From an uncultured Clostridia bacterium (GTDB lineage Bacteria; Bacillota; Clostridia; Christensenellales; CAG-917), in the NCBI GenBank assembly GCA_934254835.1, contig CAKQMI010000008.1, positions 1 to 48,801 on the forward strand: a DNA stretch of 48,801 nt, in the 5' to 3' direction. This document shows, piece after piece, positions 8,413-15,190 of this stretch. The notes beneath the pieces were generated by a model. That model was not told where the DNA came from. It ran no database searches and saw nothing but the letters and a program-made list of their open reading frames with translations. The position numbers and the translations under genes are program-made. Numbering within the stretch: position 1 is the stretch's first letter; each line of letters begins with the position of its first letter.

Positions 8413-8892
8413 TTATCCTCCGTAATACGAGGTTATTTCCTTCAAAATAAACTCGGTCAAATCTTTCTTTCTGACGGCGTCGGCATTCACGAAGACGTCG
8501 TAGCCGTATTTATACTTATACCTGCTGTGGTTGGCGATATCTTTTGAAATCTTCACCCCGTGTTTTTGGAGGGTGGAATAGCTTTCGCCCAAAAATATAA
8601 TCAGCGCGGTATCTGCCAGCGCCTTTATATGCGTGAGTTTAAGGTCGGTGAAGTCCGCCGCCGCCACCATGCTTTCAAACTCCACGGCGTCTTTCACGGC
8701 GATATTGACGTACTTTTCGTACAGTTTGTTTCCGCCTTCCTTCAACACAACCGCCTTCGACGCGCGGTTTGCGTAATATAAGGTAAGATCGGGAATGGAT
8801 AAATAATACAGCGAAAGACAGTCGGCAAGTTCCCTTGCGACGCTTTCGGTCAGTTTATTGTCAAATCCGGTGATTAAAATATTCCTTTTCAT
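8413..8892 (-). CDS. Hypothetical protein resembling a small P-loop kinase with a degenerate P-loop
   Basis: A 159-aa protein I cannot assign. It begins KRNILITGFDNKLTESVARELA, which has the beta-strand/loop/helix pattern of shikimate- or cytidylate-type kinases. The loop GFDNKLTES lacks the GxxxxGK[ST] lysine and glycines needed to bind phosphate. The rest is mixed alpha/beta with a VNADAVRKKDL segment like the end of small-molecule kinases. It is transcribed with the amino acid kinase downstream (1-bp gap), so a regulatory or structural partner of that enzyme is possible. It has its own good promoter. Confidence 0.6.
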   Translation of the reverse strand: MKRNILITGFDNKLTESVARELADCLSLYYLSIPDLTLYYANRASKAVVLKEGGNKLYEKYVNIAVKDAVEFESMVAAADFTDLKLTHIKALADTALIIFLGESYSTLQKHGVKISKDIANHSRYKYKYGYDVFVNADAVRKKDLTEFILKEITSYYGG

Positions 8893-8903
8893 ACCTTTAT
8901 GAT

Positions 8904-8932
8904 ATTATAAACGCATTTTTTACTTTTCGCAA
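8904..8932 (-). promoter_or_regulatory. Promoter of the kinase-like gene pair
   Basis: Minus strand -35 TTGCGA (8927-8932), 17-bp spacer, -10 TATAAT (8904-8909). It lies in the 45-bp gap after the ComEC-like gene, so the two-gene unit can be expressed independently. Confidence 0.75.
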
Positions 8933-8937
8933 CTAAA

Positions 8938-10089
8938 TCAAGCGACGTGCTTTTTTGCGCACGAAAAGGTCATTTTGCCCGTGTTCGACACGGTAAGAAC
9001 GACGTTTCCGCACTGGTCGGTGCGGTGGATTTCTTGTATGCCGTTTTCTTTAAGGCGTTTAAGCGTTTCTTGTTCGGGGTGCTTATGTTTATTTCCCGCT
9101 CCCACCGAAATCACGGCGTATTCGCACTTGACGTGTTGCAAAAACTCTTCGGACGACGAACCTTTGCTTCCGTGATGCGCGACTTTCAATACGTCGCAGT
9201 CAACGCGCGGGTAAGTTTCGCAATAATAATCTTCGTTGCTCTTGTTGCTGTCGCCCGTAAACACAAGCCGTCTTCCCGCGTATTCGAGGATACCAATCGG
9301 CGACACGGCGTTTTTTTGTTCGGGAGTACTCAAATGCCTTTTCGCCCACTCTTCCTGTGACAAACAATAAAAGGTGAATTTATAATCCTGCCCTTTTATT
9401 TCATATTTTCCGATATTGAGCGTGATATTGCAATTCGGCTCCGACAACGCCGTGATGAAAAACTCAGTGTATCGCCCCGTATCGATTGTGTCTTCGTCGG
9501 TGATTGTGACCTTGCTTGCGTCGAGGTCTTTGACTTTCACGTCGCGCCCGTCGATTTTCACGCTTTTGTCAAGGTTGTTCGACCTGATGTTGGGCATATA
9601 AACGTTGTTGATTTGGAACTCCAAAAACACTTCGTCGAGATAAGAAACGTGATCTTCATCGCTGTGCGTCGCCATAACGCGGTCGATTTTGCCGTCGGGG
9701 TTGAGTTCTTTCAACTTGTTTATCGCGGACACTTGTTTTTCGTTACTTCCGCCATCGCTCCCGCAGTCGATAAGCATATCGGTGCCGTCGGGGAACGAAA
9801 TATAAATGCAATCGCCCTGTCCGACGTCGATATAATGCACGACGAGTTGCCCGCTTCCCGGCATCGGTCCTCTGAACCACTCGGGTTTGACAATGTAAAG
9901 CGTGCCGACGATAATGCAGGCGGTCACCACAATCGCGACGATTGCGATAAGCAGTTTCGGATTTTTCTTGTGCAGTTTTTTCGCAACGTTCACCGCGCTT
10001 TCGACAGCGATTTGCTCATTCGATTTTTTTGCGGTTTTCGACTTCGTATTTTTTGTGTTTTTTGAGTTCTTTGATTTATTGTTCGCCAT
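8938..10089 (-). CDS. Membrane-anchored ComEC/Rec2-like metallo-beta-lactamase-fold hydrolase
   Basis: The 383-aa protein has a Lys/Asn/Ser-rich cytoplasmic tail (1-45), one transmembrane helix (about 46-66) and an external domain matching the C-terminal hydrolase of ComEC. Metal-site motifs are THSDEDH (141-147), a GDSN turn and AHHGSKGSS, after the VHYIDVGQGDCIYI opening. In full ComEC this domain is thought to degrade the non-transported DNA strand; stand-alone forms are common in Firmicutes and mostly uncharacterised. The ComEC channel is absent, so DNA uptake is not implied. No good Shine-Dalgarno precedes the ATG; two Spo0A-box-like heptamers lie there instead. It may be an extracytoplasmic nuclease or phosphodiesterase. 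Confidence 0.82.
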   Translation of the reverse strand: MANNKSKNSKNTKNTKSKTAKKSNEQIAVESAVNVAKKLHKKNPKLLIAIVAIVVTACIIVGTLYIVKPEWFRGPMPGSGQLVVHYIDVGQGDCIYISFPDGTDMLIDCGSDGGSNEKQVSAINKLKELNPDGKIDRVMATHSDEDHVSYLDEVFLEFQINNVYMPNIRSNNLDKSVKIDGRDVKVKDLDASKVTITDEDTIDTGRYTEFFITALSEPNCNITLNIGKYEIKGQDYKFTFYCLSQEEWAKRHLSTPEQKNAVSPIGILEYAGRRLVFTGDSNKSNEDYYCETYPRVDCDVLKVAHHGSKGSSSEEFLQHVKCEYAVISVGAGNKHKHPEQETLKRLKENGIQEIHRTDQCGNVVLTVSNTGKMTFSCAKKHVA

Positions 10090-10091
10090 AT

Positions 10092-10108
10092 TTCGTCAGT
10101 ATTCGACA
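10092..10108 (-). promoter_or_regulatory. Possible paired Spo0A (0A) boxes before the ComEC-like gene
   Basis: Read on the minus strand, TGTCGAA (10102-10108) and TGACGAA (10092-10098) fit the 0A-box consensus TGNCGAA and are 10 bp apart, one helical turn. They lie directly before the ATG at 10089. Heptamers of this kind occur by chance in a window this size, so this rests on the pairing and spacing. Confidence 0.3.
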
Positions 10109-10143
10109 ATATTTTTGTTTTTGTTTTTCCTCGTTTTTACAAC

Positions 10144-10172
10144 TAAAAACCACCGCAACCGCGGTGGCTTTT
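10144..10172 (-). terminator. Terminator of the large MFS gene
   Basis: On the minus strand, CCACCGC, loop GGTT, GCGGTGG, then TTTTTAG. It lies just after the MFS stop codon at 10186. Confidence 0.85.
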
Positions 10173-10185
10173 GTGATATTACTTT

Positions 10186-12129
10186 TTAGTCCGAATCGAC
10201 AAGGTCACCGTATTGCTCCAACTTGTTCTTTTTGGGGATAGGTTTGCTGTCGCCGTGTTTTACAAGCATCATCAGTCCGATGGCGATAATGATGCAAATC
10301 GCGCTGTACAAGAACAGCATTTCGTTTTTGCTCTTGTCCATGATAAGACCTGCGATTGCGGGGGTGATTGCCTGCGCGGACATCGTTGCGGTGTAATAGT
10401 ATCCGGTGTATTGTCCGACGGTTTCCGCCGTGGACAGTTCGGTAACCATCGGGAACGTGTTGACGTTGGCGATGATAAGACCGAAGCCAGCGATAAGATA
10501 AAACAGCGCGAACAGAACGGCAGGGATAATCGCCTTTTCGCGAGGACGCACGAAGAAGAAAATAAGGAAGAACGAAACGACCGCCAACGCAAAGCCGAGC
10601 ATTATCGATTTTCTTCTGCCGATTTTCGCCGCCAGCGCGCCGACGGGAATAAACGCTATCGCCGAAATGCCCATGCTTACGCCCGAGATAATACCCGCGA
10701 CGCCCGGGGACAAGTTCAACGCCTTTGTGGTATAGACCGAAAGGTTGGAAGAAATTGCGTTGTATCCCATAAACCACATAAATATCGACGCCAAAATAAG
10801 CCAGAAAGATTTGAGTTTGGCTCTTTCCTCGTCGGTTTTTTCATTCCACCAATCTTTCGGAGTCCTGTGTTGTTTTTTGACGCGTTTTGCTTCCAACTCT
10901 TTGACTTCTTCCTCGTTGTCTTCGCCCGCGGCGATGAGTTCCTCGGCAAAAGTCGCTTTTGCGCCGTCTTCGCCCTCGTCAAAGTCGTCGATGCCGTACT
11001 CTTTGCAGATTTCTTGGCACTGCGCAACAAGTTTCTTTTCCTTGACAAGCGTCATAAACCCGCCAAGGAGCAACAGCATGCCACCTGCCACCGACGCAAA
11101 GATAATGGTATAAGTATTGACGGTCAGCGGGAACATAAGCGCAACCGTATAGATTATGAAAGCAATCGCACCGCCTACGCCACCGCAAAGGTTGATAATC
11201 GCGTTTGCCTGCGAGCGCAACGGTTTGGGCGTTACGTCGGGCATAAGCGCAACAGCGGGACTTCTGAACGTCGCCATCGCGATAAGAACCAGCAACAAAA
11301 TAATCATATAAATCGTCAGGCTGGTCTTGCCCGCAGACGTTACGGTCACGCGCGCGTGGATTTGGTCGGATATGTGGTTATTCATGCCCGCCGCCACAAA
11401 TTTGCTGTATCTGTCGTTGTTTTCTTTTATGCTTTGGAAGGATTTACCGTTCGGAGCATTGCCTTTCAGCACGACTTTGTCATTAACTTTTTCGGTCTCG
11501 ATTTTGTTTCCGTCATAAGTATACGTCGTACCGCCAAGCCCCAAGAAGCCCGATTTGGCTTTGAGTTTTTCGTCGTAACGGATATTTACAAAAGTGGCTT
11601 CGTCAATCTTGTTTTGCTTAAGGTATTCGAGGTCGCAGAAGTTGCCCGCGCCTTTTTTACCTGCGACGGCGTCCGCATACCACTTTCCGAGAAGGTCGCC
11701 CATAAAAGCGTCGTCGTTGCGCTGTGCCTCGATTTCCGCCTTGACCGCCATGCCTCTTTCTTGCTGTTTCATCGTGGTGATGGGTACGAACACCATCAAA
11801 ACGACGGACGCAATCGTGCCGATGACGATAAACGGCGTGCGACGTCCCCATTTTTTGACAAGTTTTCCGTTGGCTTTGTCCGAAAGTTTGCCAAAAAGCG
11901 GTAACATAAACAATGACAAGAGGTTGTCAAGTCCCATTATGAAACCGCGCATCGCGTTGGACAGACCGTATGCATGCTCGAGAAGCAGTGGTACGACAAA
12001 GTCGTAAGCCGTCCAGAACAGCATAATGATTGCAAATGCAAACCCTACTTTGAAAGTTTGCGGATAATTGAGTTTCAGAGTTTTTTGCCCGTCGGCTTCA
12101 ACCGCTTCGGGTGATTTTTTCTTTCTCAT
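10186..12129 (-). CDS. MFS transporter of the GPH/SLC45 type with a large extracytoplasmic insert
   Basis: A 647-aa membrane carrier with about 12 hydrophobic segments, likely a cation-coupled sugar symporter. The N-terminal part has the WTAYDFVVPLLL helix and a GKLSDKANGK loop followed by KKWGRRTPFIV, the basic MFS A-motif region. Two features make it longer than usual (about 450-480 aa). One is a roughly 160-residue hydrophilic insert after the third helix (about 115-275). The other is an acidic central cytoplasmic loop (about 375-445) with many Glu/Asp/Lys. The substrate cannot be read from sequence; the nearby glycogen genes only hint at a sugar. It is a single-gene unit with its own promoter and terminator. 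A second, differently extended carrier is at 43.9 kb. Confidence 0.8.
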   Translation of the reverse strand: MRKKKSPEAVEADGQKTLKLNYPQTFKVGFAFAIIMLFWTAYDFVVPLLLEHAYGLSNAMRGFIMGLDNLLSLFMLPLFGKLSDKANGKLVKKWGRRTPFIVIGTIASVVLMVFVPITTMKQQERGMAVKAEIEAQRNDDAFMGDLLGKWYADAVAGKKGAGNFCDLEYLKQNKIDEATFVNIRYDEKLKAKSGFLGLGGTTYTYDGNKIETEKVNDKVVLKGNAPNGKSFQSIKENNDRYSKFVAAGMNNHISDQIHARVTVTSAGKTSLTIYMIILLLVLIAMATFRSPAVALMPDVTPKPLRSQANAIINLCGGVGGAIAFIIYTVALMFPLTVNTYTIIFASVAGGMLLLLGGFMTLVKEKKLVAQCQEICKEYGIDDFDEGEDGAKATFAEELIAAGEDNEEEVKELEAKRVKKQHRTPKDWWNEKTDEERAKLKSFWLILASIFMWFMGYNAISSNLSVYTTKALNLSPGVAGIISGVSMGISAIAFIPVGALAAKIGRRKSIMLGFALAVVSFFLIFFFVRPREKAIIPAVLFALFYLIAGFGLIIANVNTFPMVTELSTAETVGQYTGYYYTATMSAQAITPAIAGLIMDKSKNEMLFLYSAICIIIAIGLMMLVKHGDSKPIPKKNKLEQYGDLVDSD

Positions 12130-12158
12130 AACTTCTCCCTAAACGAAAATATATATTT

Positions 12159-12188
12159 ATTATACCATACACATACAAAATATGTAAA
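12159..12188 (-). promoter_or_regulatory. Promoter of the large MFS gene
   Basis: Minus strand -35 TTTACA (12183-12188), 18-bp spacer ending in TGG (extended -10) and -10 TATAAT (12159-12164). GGGAGAAG follows before the ATG. Confidence 0.7.
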
Positions 12189-12236
12189 TAGAAATAAAAT
12201 AATTTAAGCCAATCCTTTCAAAAAGCGCAAAATGGC

Positions 12237-12265
12237 AAAAAGAAAGTCGGAACTTGTCCGACTTC
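12237..12265 (-). terminator. Terminator of the perR-rubrerythrin operon
   Basis: Minus strand hairpin AAGTCGGA/TCCGACTT with a 5-nt loop, followed by TCTTTTT. It starts about 40 bp after the rubrerythrin stop. Confidence 0.82.
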
Positions 12266-12304
12266 TTTTATAGGGTGTTAGGTATTTATTCCGCTTTCAC
12301 GGTG

Positions 12305-12856
12305 TTATTTCTTGAAATATCTGTTGTACAGTCCTGCAAACGCTTTGCCGTGACGTGCCTCGTCGCGAGCCATCTCGTGGACGGTGTCGTGGATTGCGTC
12401 AAGGTTTTGCTTTTTCGCCATACCCGCAAGTTCGGTTTTGCCTGCGGTTGCGCCGTTTTCGGCGGCGATACGAAGTTCCAAGTTCTTTTTGGTGCTGTCG
12501 GTGACGACTTCGCCCAAAAGTTCGGCAAATTTGGCGGCGTGTTCGGCCTCTTCCCACGCGGCTTTTTCATAGTACAAGCCAACCTCGGGATAGCCTTCGC
12601 GGTGCGCTACGCGTGCCATTGCCAGATACATACCCACTTCACAGCACTCGCCGTTGAAGTTGTCGATAAGACCTTTTTTGATTTCGGGATCGACGTCTTT
12701 TGCGATGCCTACGACGTGCTCCGCCGCCCAAGTGAGTTCAGCGCCGACTTCTTCGACTTTGAATTGCGAGCCGGGAACGCCACATACGGGGCATTTTTCG
12801 GGCGCGACTTCTGCTTCCACCGAGTATCCGCAAACGGGACATACAAATCTTTTCAT
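12305..12856 (-). CDS. Reverse rubrerythrin (N-terminal rubredoxin, C-terminal diiron domain)
   Basis: Reduces hydrogen peroxide (and oxygen in some homologues) with NADH-derived electrons, protecting anaerobes. The 183-aa protein starts with a rubredoxin-like Fe(SCys)4 domain (Cys6, Cys9, Cys22, Cys25). A ferritin-like four-helix domain follows, carrying the diiron ligand motifs GECCEVGMY, EEAEHAAKF and DEARHGKAF. Classical rubrerythrins have the rubredoxin part at the C-terminus; this order is the reverse type known from Clostridium acetobutylicum. It lies 28 bp downstream of a PerR-type repressor gene with GGAGG before the ATG, so it is probably induced by peroxide through that regulator. 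Confidence 0.94.
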   Translation of the reverse strand: MKRFVCPVCGYSVEAEVAPEKCPVCGVPGSQFKVEEVGAELTWAAEHVVGIAKDVDPEIKKGLIDNFNGECCEVGMYLAMARVAHREGYPEVGLYYEKAAWEEAEHAAKFAELLGEVVTDSTKKNLELRIAAENGATAGKTELAGMAKKQNLDAIHDTVHEMARDEARHGKAFAGLYNRYFKK

Positions 12857-12884
12857 TTTTACTTCCTCCGAATTGTTTTTGTTT

Positions 12885-13265
12885 TTAGTTTGTTTTTTTA
12901 TTTTTACAATCGTCGCATACGCCGGTGAATACGACGTAAAAGTCGTCGGCTTTCACGGGACACGCCGAAAGTACTTTGAGTTTTAAGTTTCCGTCAATGT
13001 CGGTATCGAGAATTTTTTTGCACTCTTTGCATACGAAGTGCGCGTGATTGTGGGCAAAACCATCATAGCGATCCTCCGAAAAATCGCACTGTATCCGCAT
13101 TATCTCGCCCGCGGATTCGAGCTGTTTCAAGTTTCTGTAAACGGTCGCGAGGGATACGTCGGGGATTTCCTTTTTCACGTTTTCGTAAATCCAGTTTACC
13201 GACGGATGCGAGCGTGTACTCCTCAAAACTTTCAGTATGGTTTCGCGTTGCTTCGAATAGTTCAT
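12885..13265 (-). CDS. perR: Fur-family transcriptional regulator, PerR type
   Basis: A 126-aa metal-dependent repressor. I place the start at the ATG at 13265 (MNYSKQRETIL), which has GAGG upstream; an upstream ATG at 13307 would run through the operator and promoter. The winged helix carries the recognition stretch SLATVYRNLKQL. The regulatory metal site fits PerR: His20, Asp68, His74, His76 and Asp87 correspond to the His/Asp/His/His/Asp set of Bacillus PerR. Asp rather than Glu at the last position separates PerR from Fur. The structural zinc site is Cys79, Cys82, Cys117, Cys120. It is co-transcribed with rubrerythrin and its promoter is flanked by two identical inverted boxes. Peroxide sensing is inferred from residues and neighbour. 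Confidence 0.85.
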   Translation of the reverse strand: MNYSKQRETILKVLRSTRSHPSVNWIYENVKKEIPDVSLATVYRNLKQLESAGEIMRIQCDFSEDRYDGFAHNHAHFVCKECKKILDTDIDGNLKLKVLSACPVKADDFYVVFTGVCDDCKNKKTN

Positions 13266-13279
13266 ATTTGCCTCAAAAC

Positions 13280-13345
13280 GATAATCACTATCATTATTGT
13301 AACACATTTTTCGGATATGTCAACAAAAAATGATAGTGATTATCA
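13280..13345 (-). promoter_or_regulatory. perR promoter with two inverted Fur/PerR boxes
   Basis: Minus strand -35 TTGACA (13318-13323), 16-bp spacer, -10 TACAAT (13296-13301). One box, TGATAGTGATTATCA (13331-13345), lies directly upstream of the -35. The second, GATAATCACTATCA (13280-13293), covers the likely start site in opposite orientation. Both fit the 7-1-7 Fur-family pattern TGATAATnATTATCA with about one mismatch. The layout predicts autorepression and control of the downstream rubrerythrin. Confidence 0.82.
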
Positions 13346-13362
13346 ATTTTTTTGAAAAATTT

Positions 13363-15189
13363 TTATTTTTGTTTTTCGAGTATTAAAAATTCGCCCGCCT
13401 TTACCGTCGCTTCGCCTTTATATTCCTTATTATTATATAAGTCGATATAATCGTTATTTATTTTCAGCGTTTTGTCAAAGCGACCTGCGTTGACGGCAAT
13501 AATGATACCCTCGTTTTCGCCCTTTCTTTCAAATGCGATTAAGCCGTCTTCGTCCAAAAGTCGGAAGTCGCCCGAAAAAGCGTCGCGGTGTCCCGTGCGG
13601 ATACTCCCCAATTTTTTGTAATGCGCCAAAATCTCGGCGTCCTCCCTGCCCCACGGATAGGGACGGCGGTTTATCGGATCGTCAAAACCCTGAAGCCCCG
13701 CTTCGTCGCCGTAAAAAATCGACGGGATCCCGGGGAGCGTGAACTGCAACACCGACGCCAAAAACAGTTTTTTCTTTGCAAATTCGTATTCGCTGTCGGG
13801 CAAGCGGTATTGAAGTTTGTGCGTTTTCGTCCAGCCGTGCGCGCGCTCGTTCGACAATGCGTTGATAATCCTCGCCGTGTCGTGCGTGCCGAGGCTGTTC
13901 ATCAGACAATATATCGTTTCTTTCGGATAGTTTTCAAGTATCGACTGCACCGTATCTTTGAAGTATTTTTCGTCGCCGTCGCGGACGTAGGCGATGATTG
14001 CGTTCATAAACGGATAATTCATCGTGCCGTCCAACTGGTCGCCCAAAAGATAAGGACGAAGTTGCCCGTAACTGACTTTTGTGGAGGCGTCCTCCCACAC
14101 CTCGCCGATGACGAGCGCGTCTTTGTTTATCGACTTGATTTTTTTGATGAGTAGCGTCGTAAAATCAATGGGGAGTTCGTCCACGACGTCCAGTCGCCAG
14201 CCATCCACGCCGAGTTTTTGCCACGTTTCGACAACGCCGTTTTTTCCGAAAATAAGGTTTCTGTAATCCTCGTTGCTTTTGTTGACCTCGGGCACGTTAT
14301 CGCACCCCCACCAACAGGCGTATTCGTCGGGGAATTTTTTGAAAAAGTACCAGTCGAAATACGGCGAAGATTTGCTTTGGTACGCGCCCAAAGAGTCGTA
14401 AGTGCCGAATTTGTTGAAGTATACGCTGTCCGCCCCGCTGTGGTTGAAAACGCCGTCCAAGATAATTTTCATGCCTTTTTCGTGCGCGGTGTCCAAAAGG
14501 CGTTTGAAGTCCTTTTTCGTCCCCAACAGTTCATCGACTTTCAGATAATCCCCGGTGTCGTAGCGGTGATTTGAAAACGCCTGAAAAATCGGCGACAAAT
14601 AAATTATGCCGACGCCAAGGCTTTGAAGGTAATCGAGCTTTTCTTTTATCCCGTTGAAGTTTCCGCCAAAAAAGTCGTCGGCGTAATATTTCCCGTCCGC
14701 ACTCTGAACCTCGGGCTCTTCAAAAAAACTTTCGTGCAAGCGGTATTGACGCTTTGTTTTGACGCCGTCCGCACGACAAAATCTATCCGCGAAAATATGA
14801 TAAATAATATTACCTCTTGCAAAATCGGGGGTTTTATATGTCGATTTATAGACCGTCAACTGCCATTCTTGCAAGTTCTCGCCACATACGCTTTCGCCGT
14901 TTTCACCGCGTCCGTAGTACCAAACGCCGTCGCGGTTTCTCATTTCAAAGCGGTAATAATATATCCCCGCGGTGTCAAAAACGTGGCTGACGGAGTACAC
15001 CGAAAAACCGTTTTCGCATTTTTCAAAAGCCATCTCGACGGGCGTCGATACGTCGCCCAGCCTGAAATATACCAGCACTTTATCGACGCTCACCCACGAC
15101 GCAATCGGAAAATGCAGGGAAAGTGTTTCCCCGCATTTGACCGCGCCGTACGGCGATTTGTATTCGGTTTTTCGCGAATTGAAATTCAT
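13363..15189 (-). CDS. GH13 alpha-amylase / neopullulanase-like glycosidase
   Basis: Hydrolyses alpha-1,4 (possibly also alpha-1,6) glucan bonds. It is probably intracellular, since no signal peptide is visible. I choose the start MNFNSRKTEYKS at 15189, one base after the glgP stop; an extension of the frame upstream overlaps glgP and has no family resemblance. The 608-aa protein has an N-terminal beta-sandwich (about 1-125) as in neopullulanases/cyclomaltodextrinases, then the catalytic barrel. Conserved regions are DGVFNHSG (I), GWRLDVVDE with the nucleophile Asp (II), GEVWEDA with the acid/base Glu (III) and SLGTHDTARI (IV), followed by a short C-terminal beta domain. It is the last gene of the glycogen operon and is likely to trim glycogen or maltodextrins. 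Confidence 0.88.
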   Translation of the reverse strand: MNFNSRKTEYKSPYGAVKCGETLSLHFPIASWVSVDKVLVYFRLGDVSTPVEMAFEKCENGFSVYSVSHVFDTAGIYYYRFEMRNRDGVWYYGRGENGESVCGENLQEWQLTVYKSTYKTPDFARGNIIYHIFADRFCRADGVKTKRQYRLHESFFEEPEVQSADGKYYADDFFGGNFNGIKEKLDYLQSLGVGIIYLSPIFQAFSNHRYDTGDYLKVDELLGTKKDFKRLLDTAHEKGMKIILDGVFNHSGADSVYFNKFGTYDSLGAYQSKSSPYFDWYFFKKFPDEYACWWGCDNVPEVNKSNEDYRNLIFGKNGVVETWQKLGVDGWRLDVVDELPIDFTTLLIKKIKSINKDALVIGEVWEDASTKVSYGQLRPYLLGDQLDGTMNYPFMNAIIAYVRDGDEKYFKDTVQSILENYPKETIYCLMNSLGTHDTARIINALSNERAHGWTKTHKLQYRLPDSEYEFAKKKLFLASVLQFTLPGIPSIFYGDEAGLQGFDDPINRRPYPWGREDAEILAHYKKLGSIRTGHRDAFSGDFRLLDEDGLIAFERKGENEGIIIAVNAGRFDKTLKINNDYIDLYNNKEYKGEATVKAGEFLILEKQK

Positions 15190-15190
15190 C

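Noticed and set aside
10213..11904. 563-aa open frame on the plus strand opposite the MFS gene
   Set aside because: Antisense shadow; no domain resemblance, while the minus strand encodes a full carrier.
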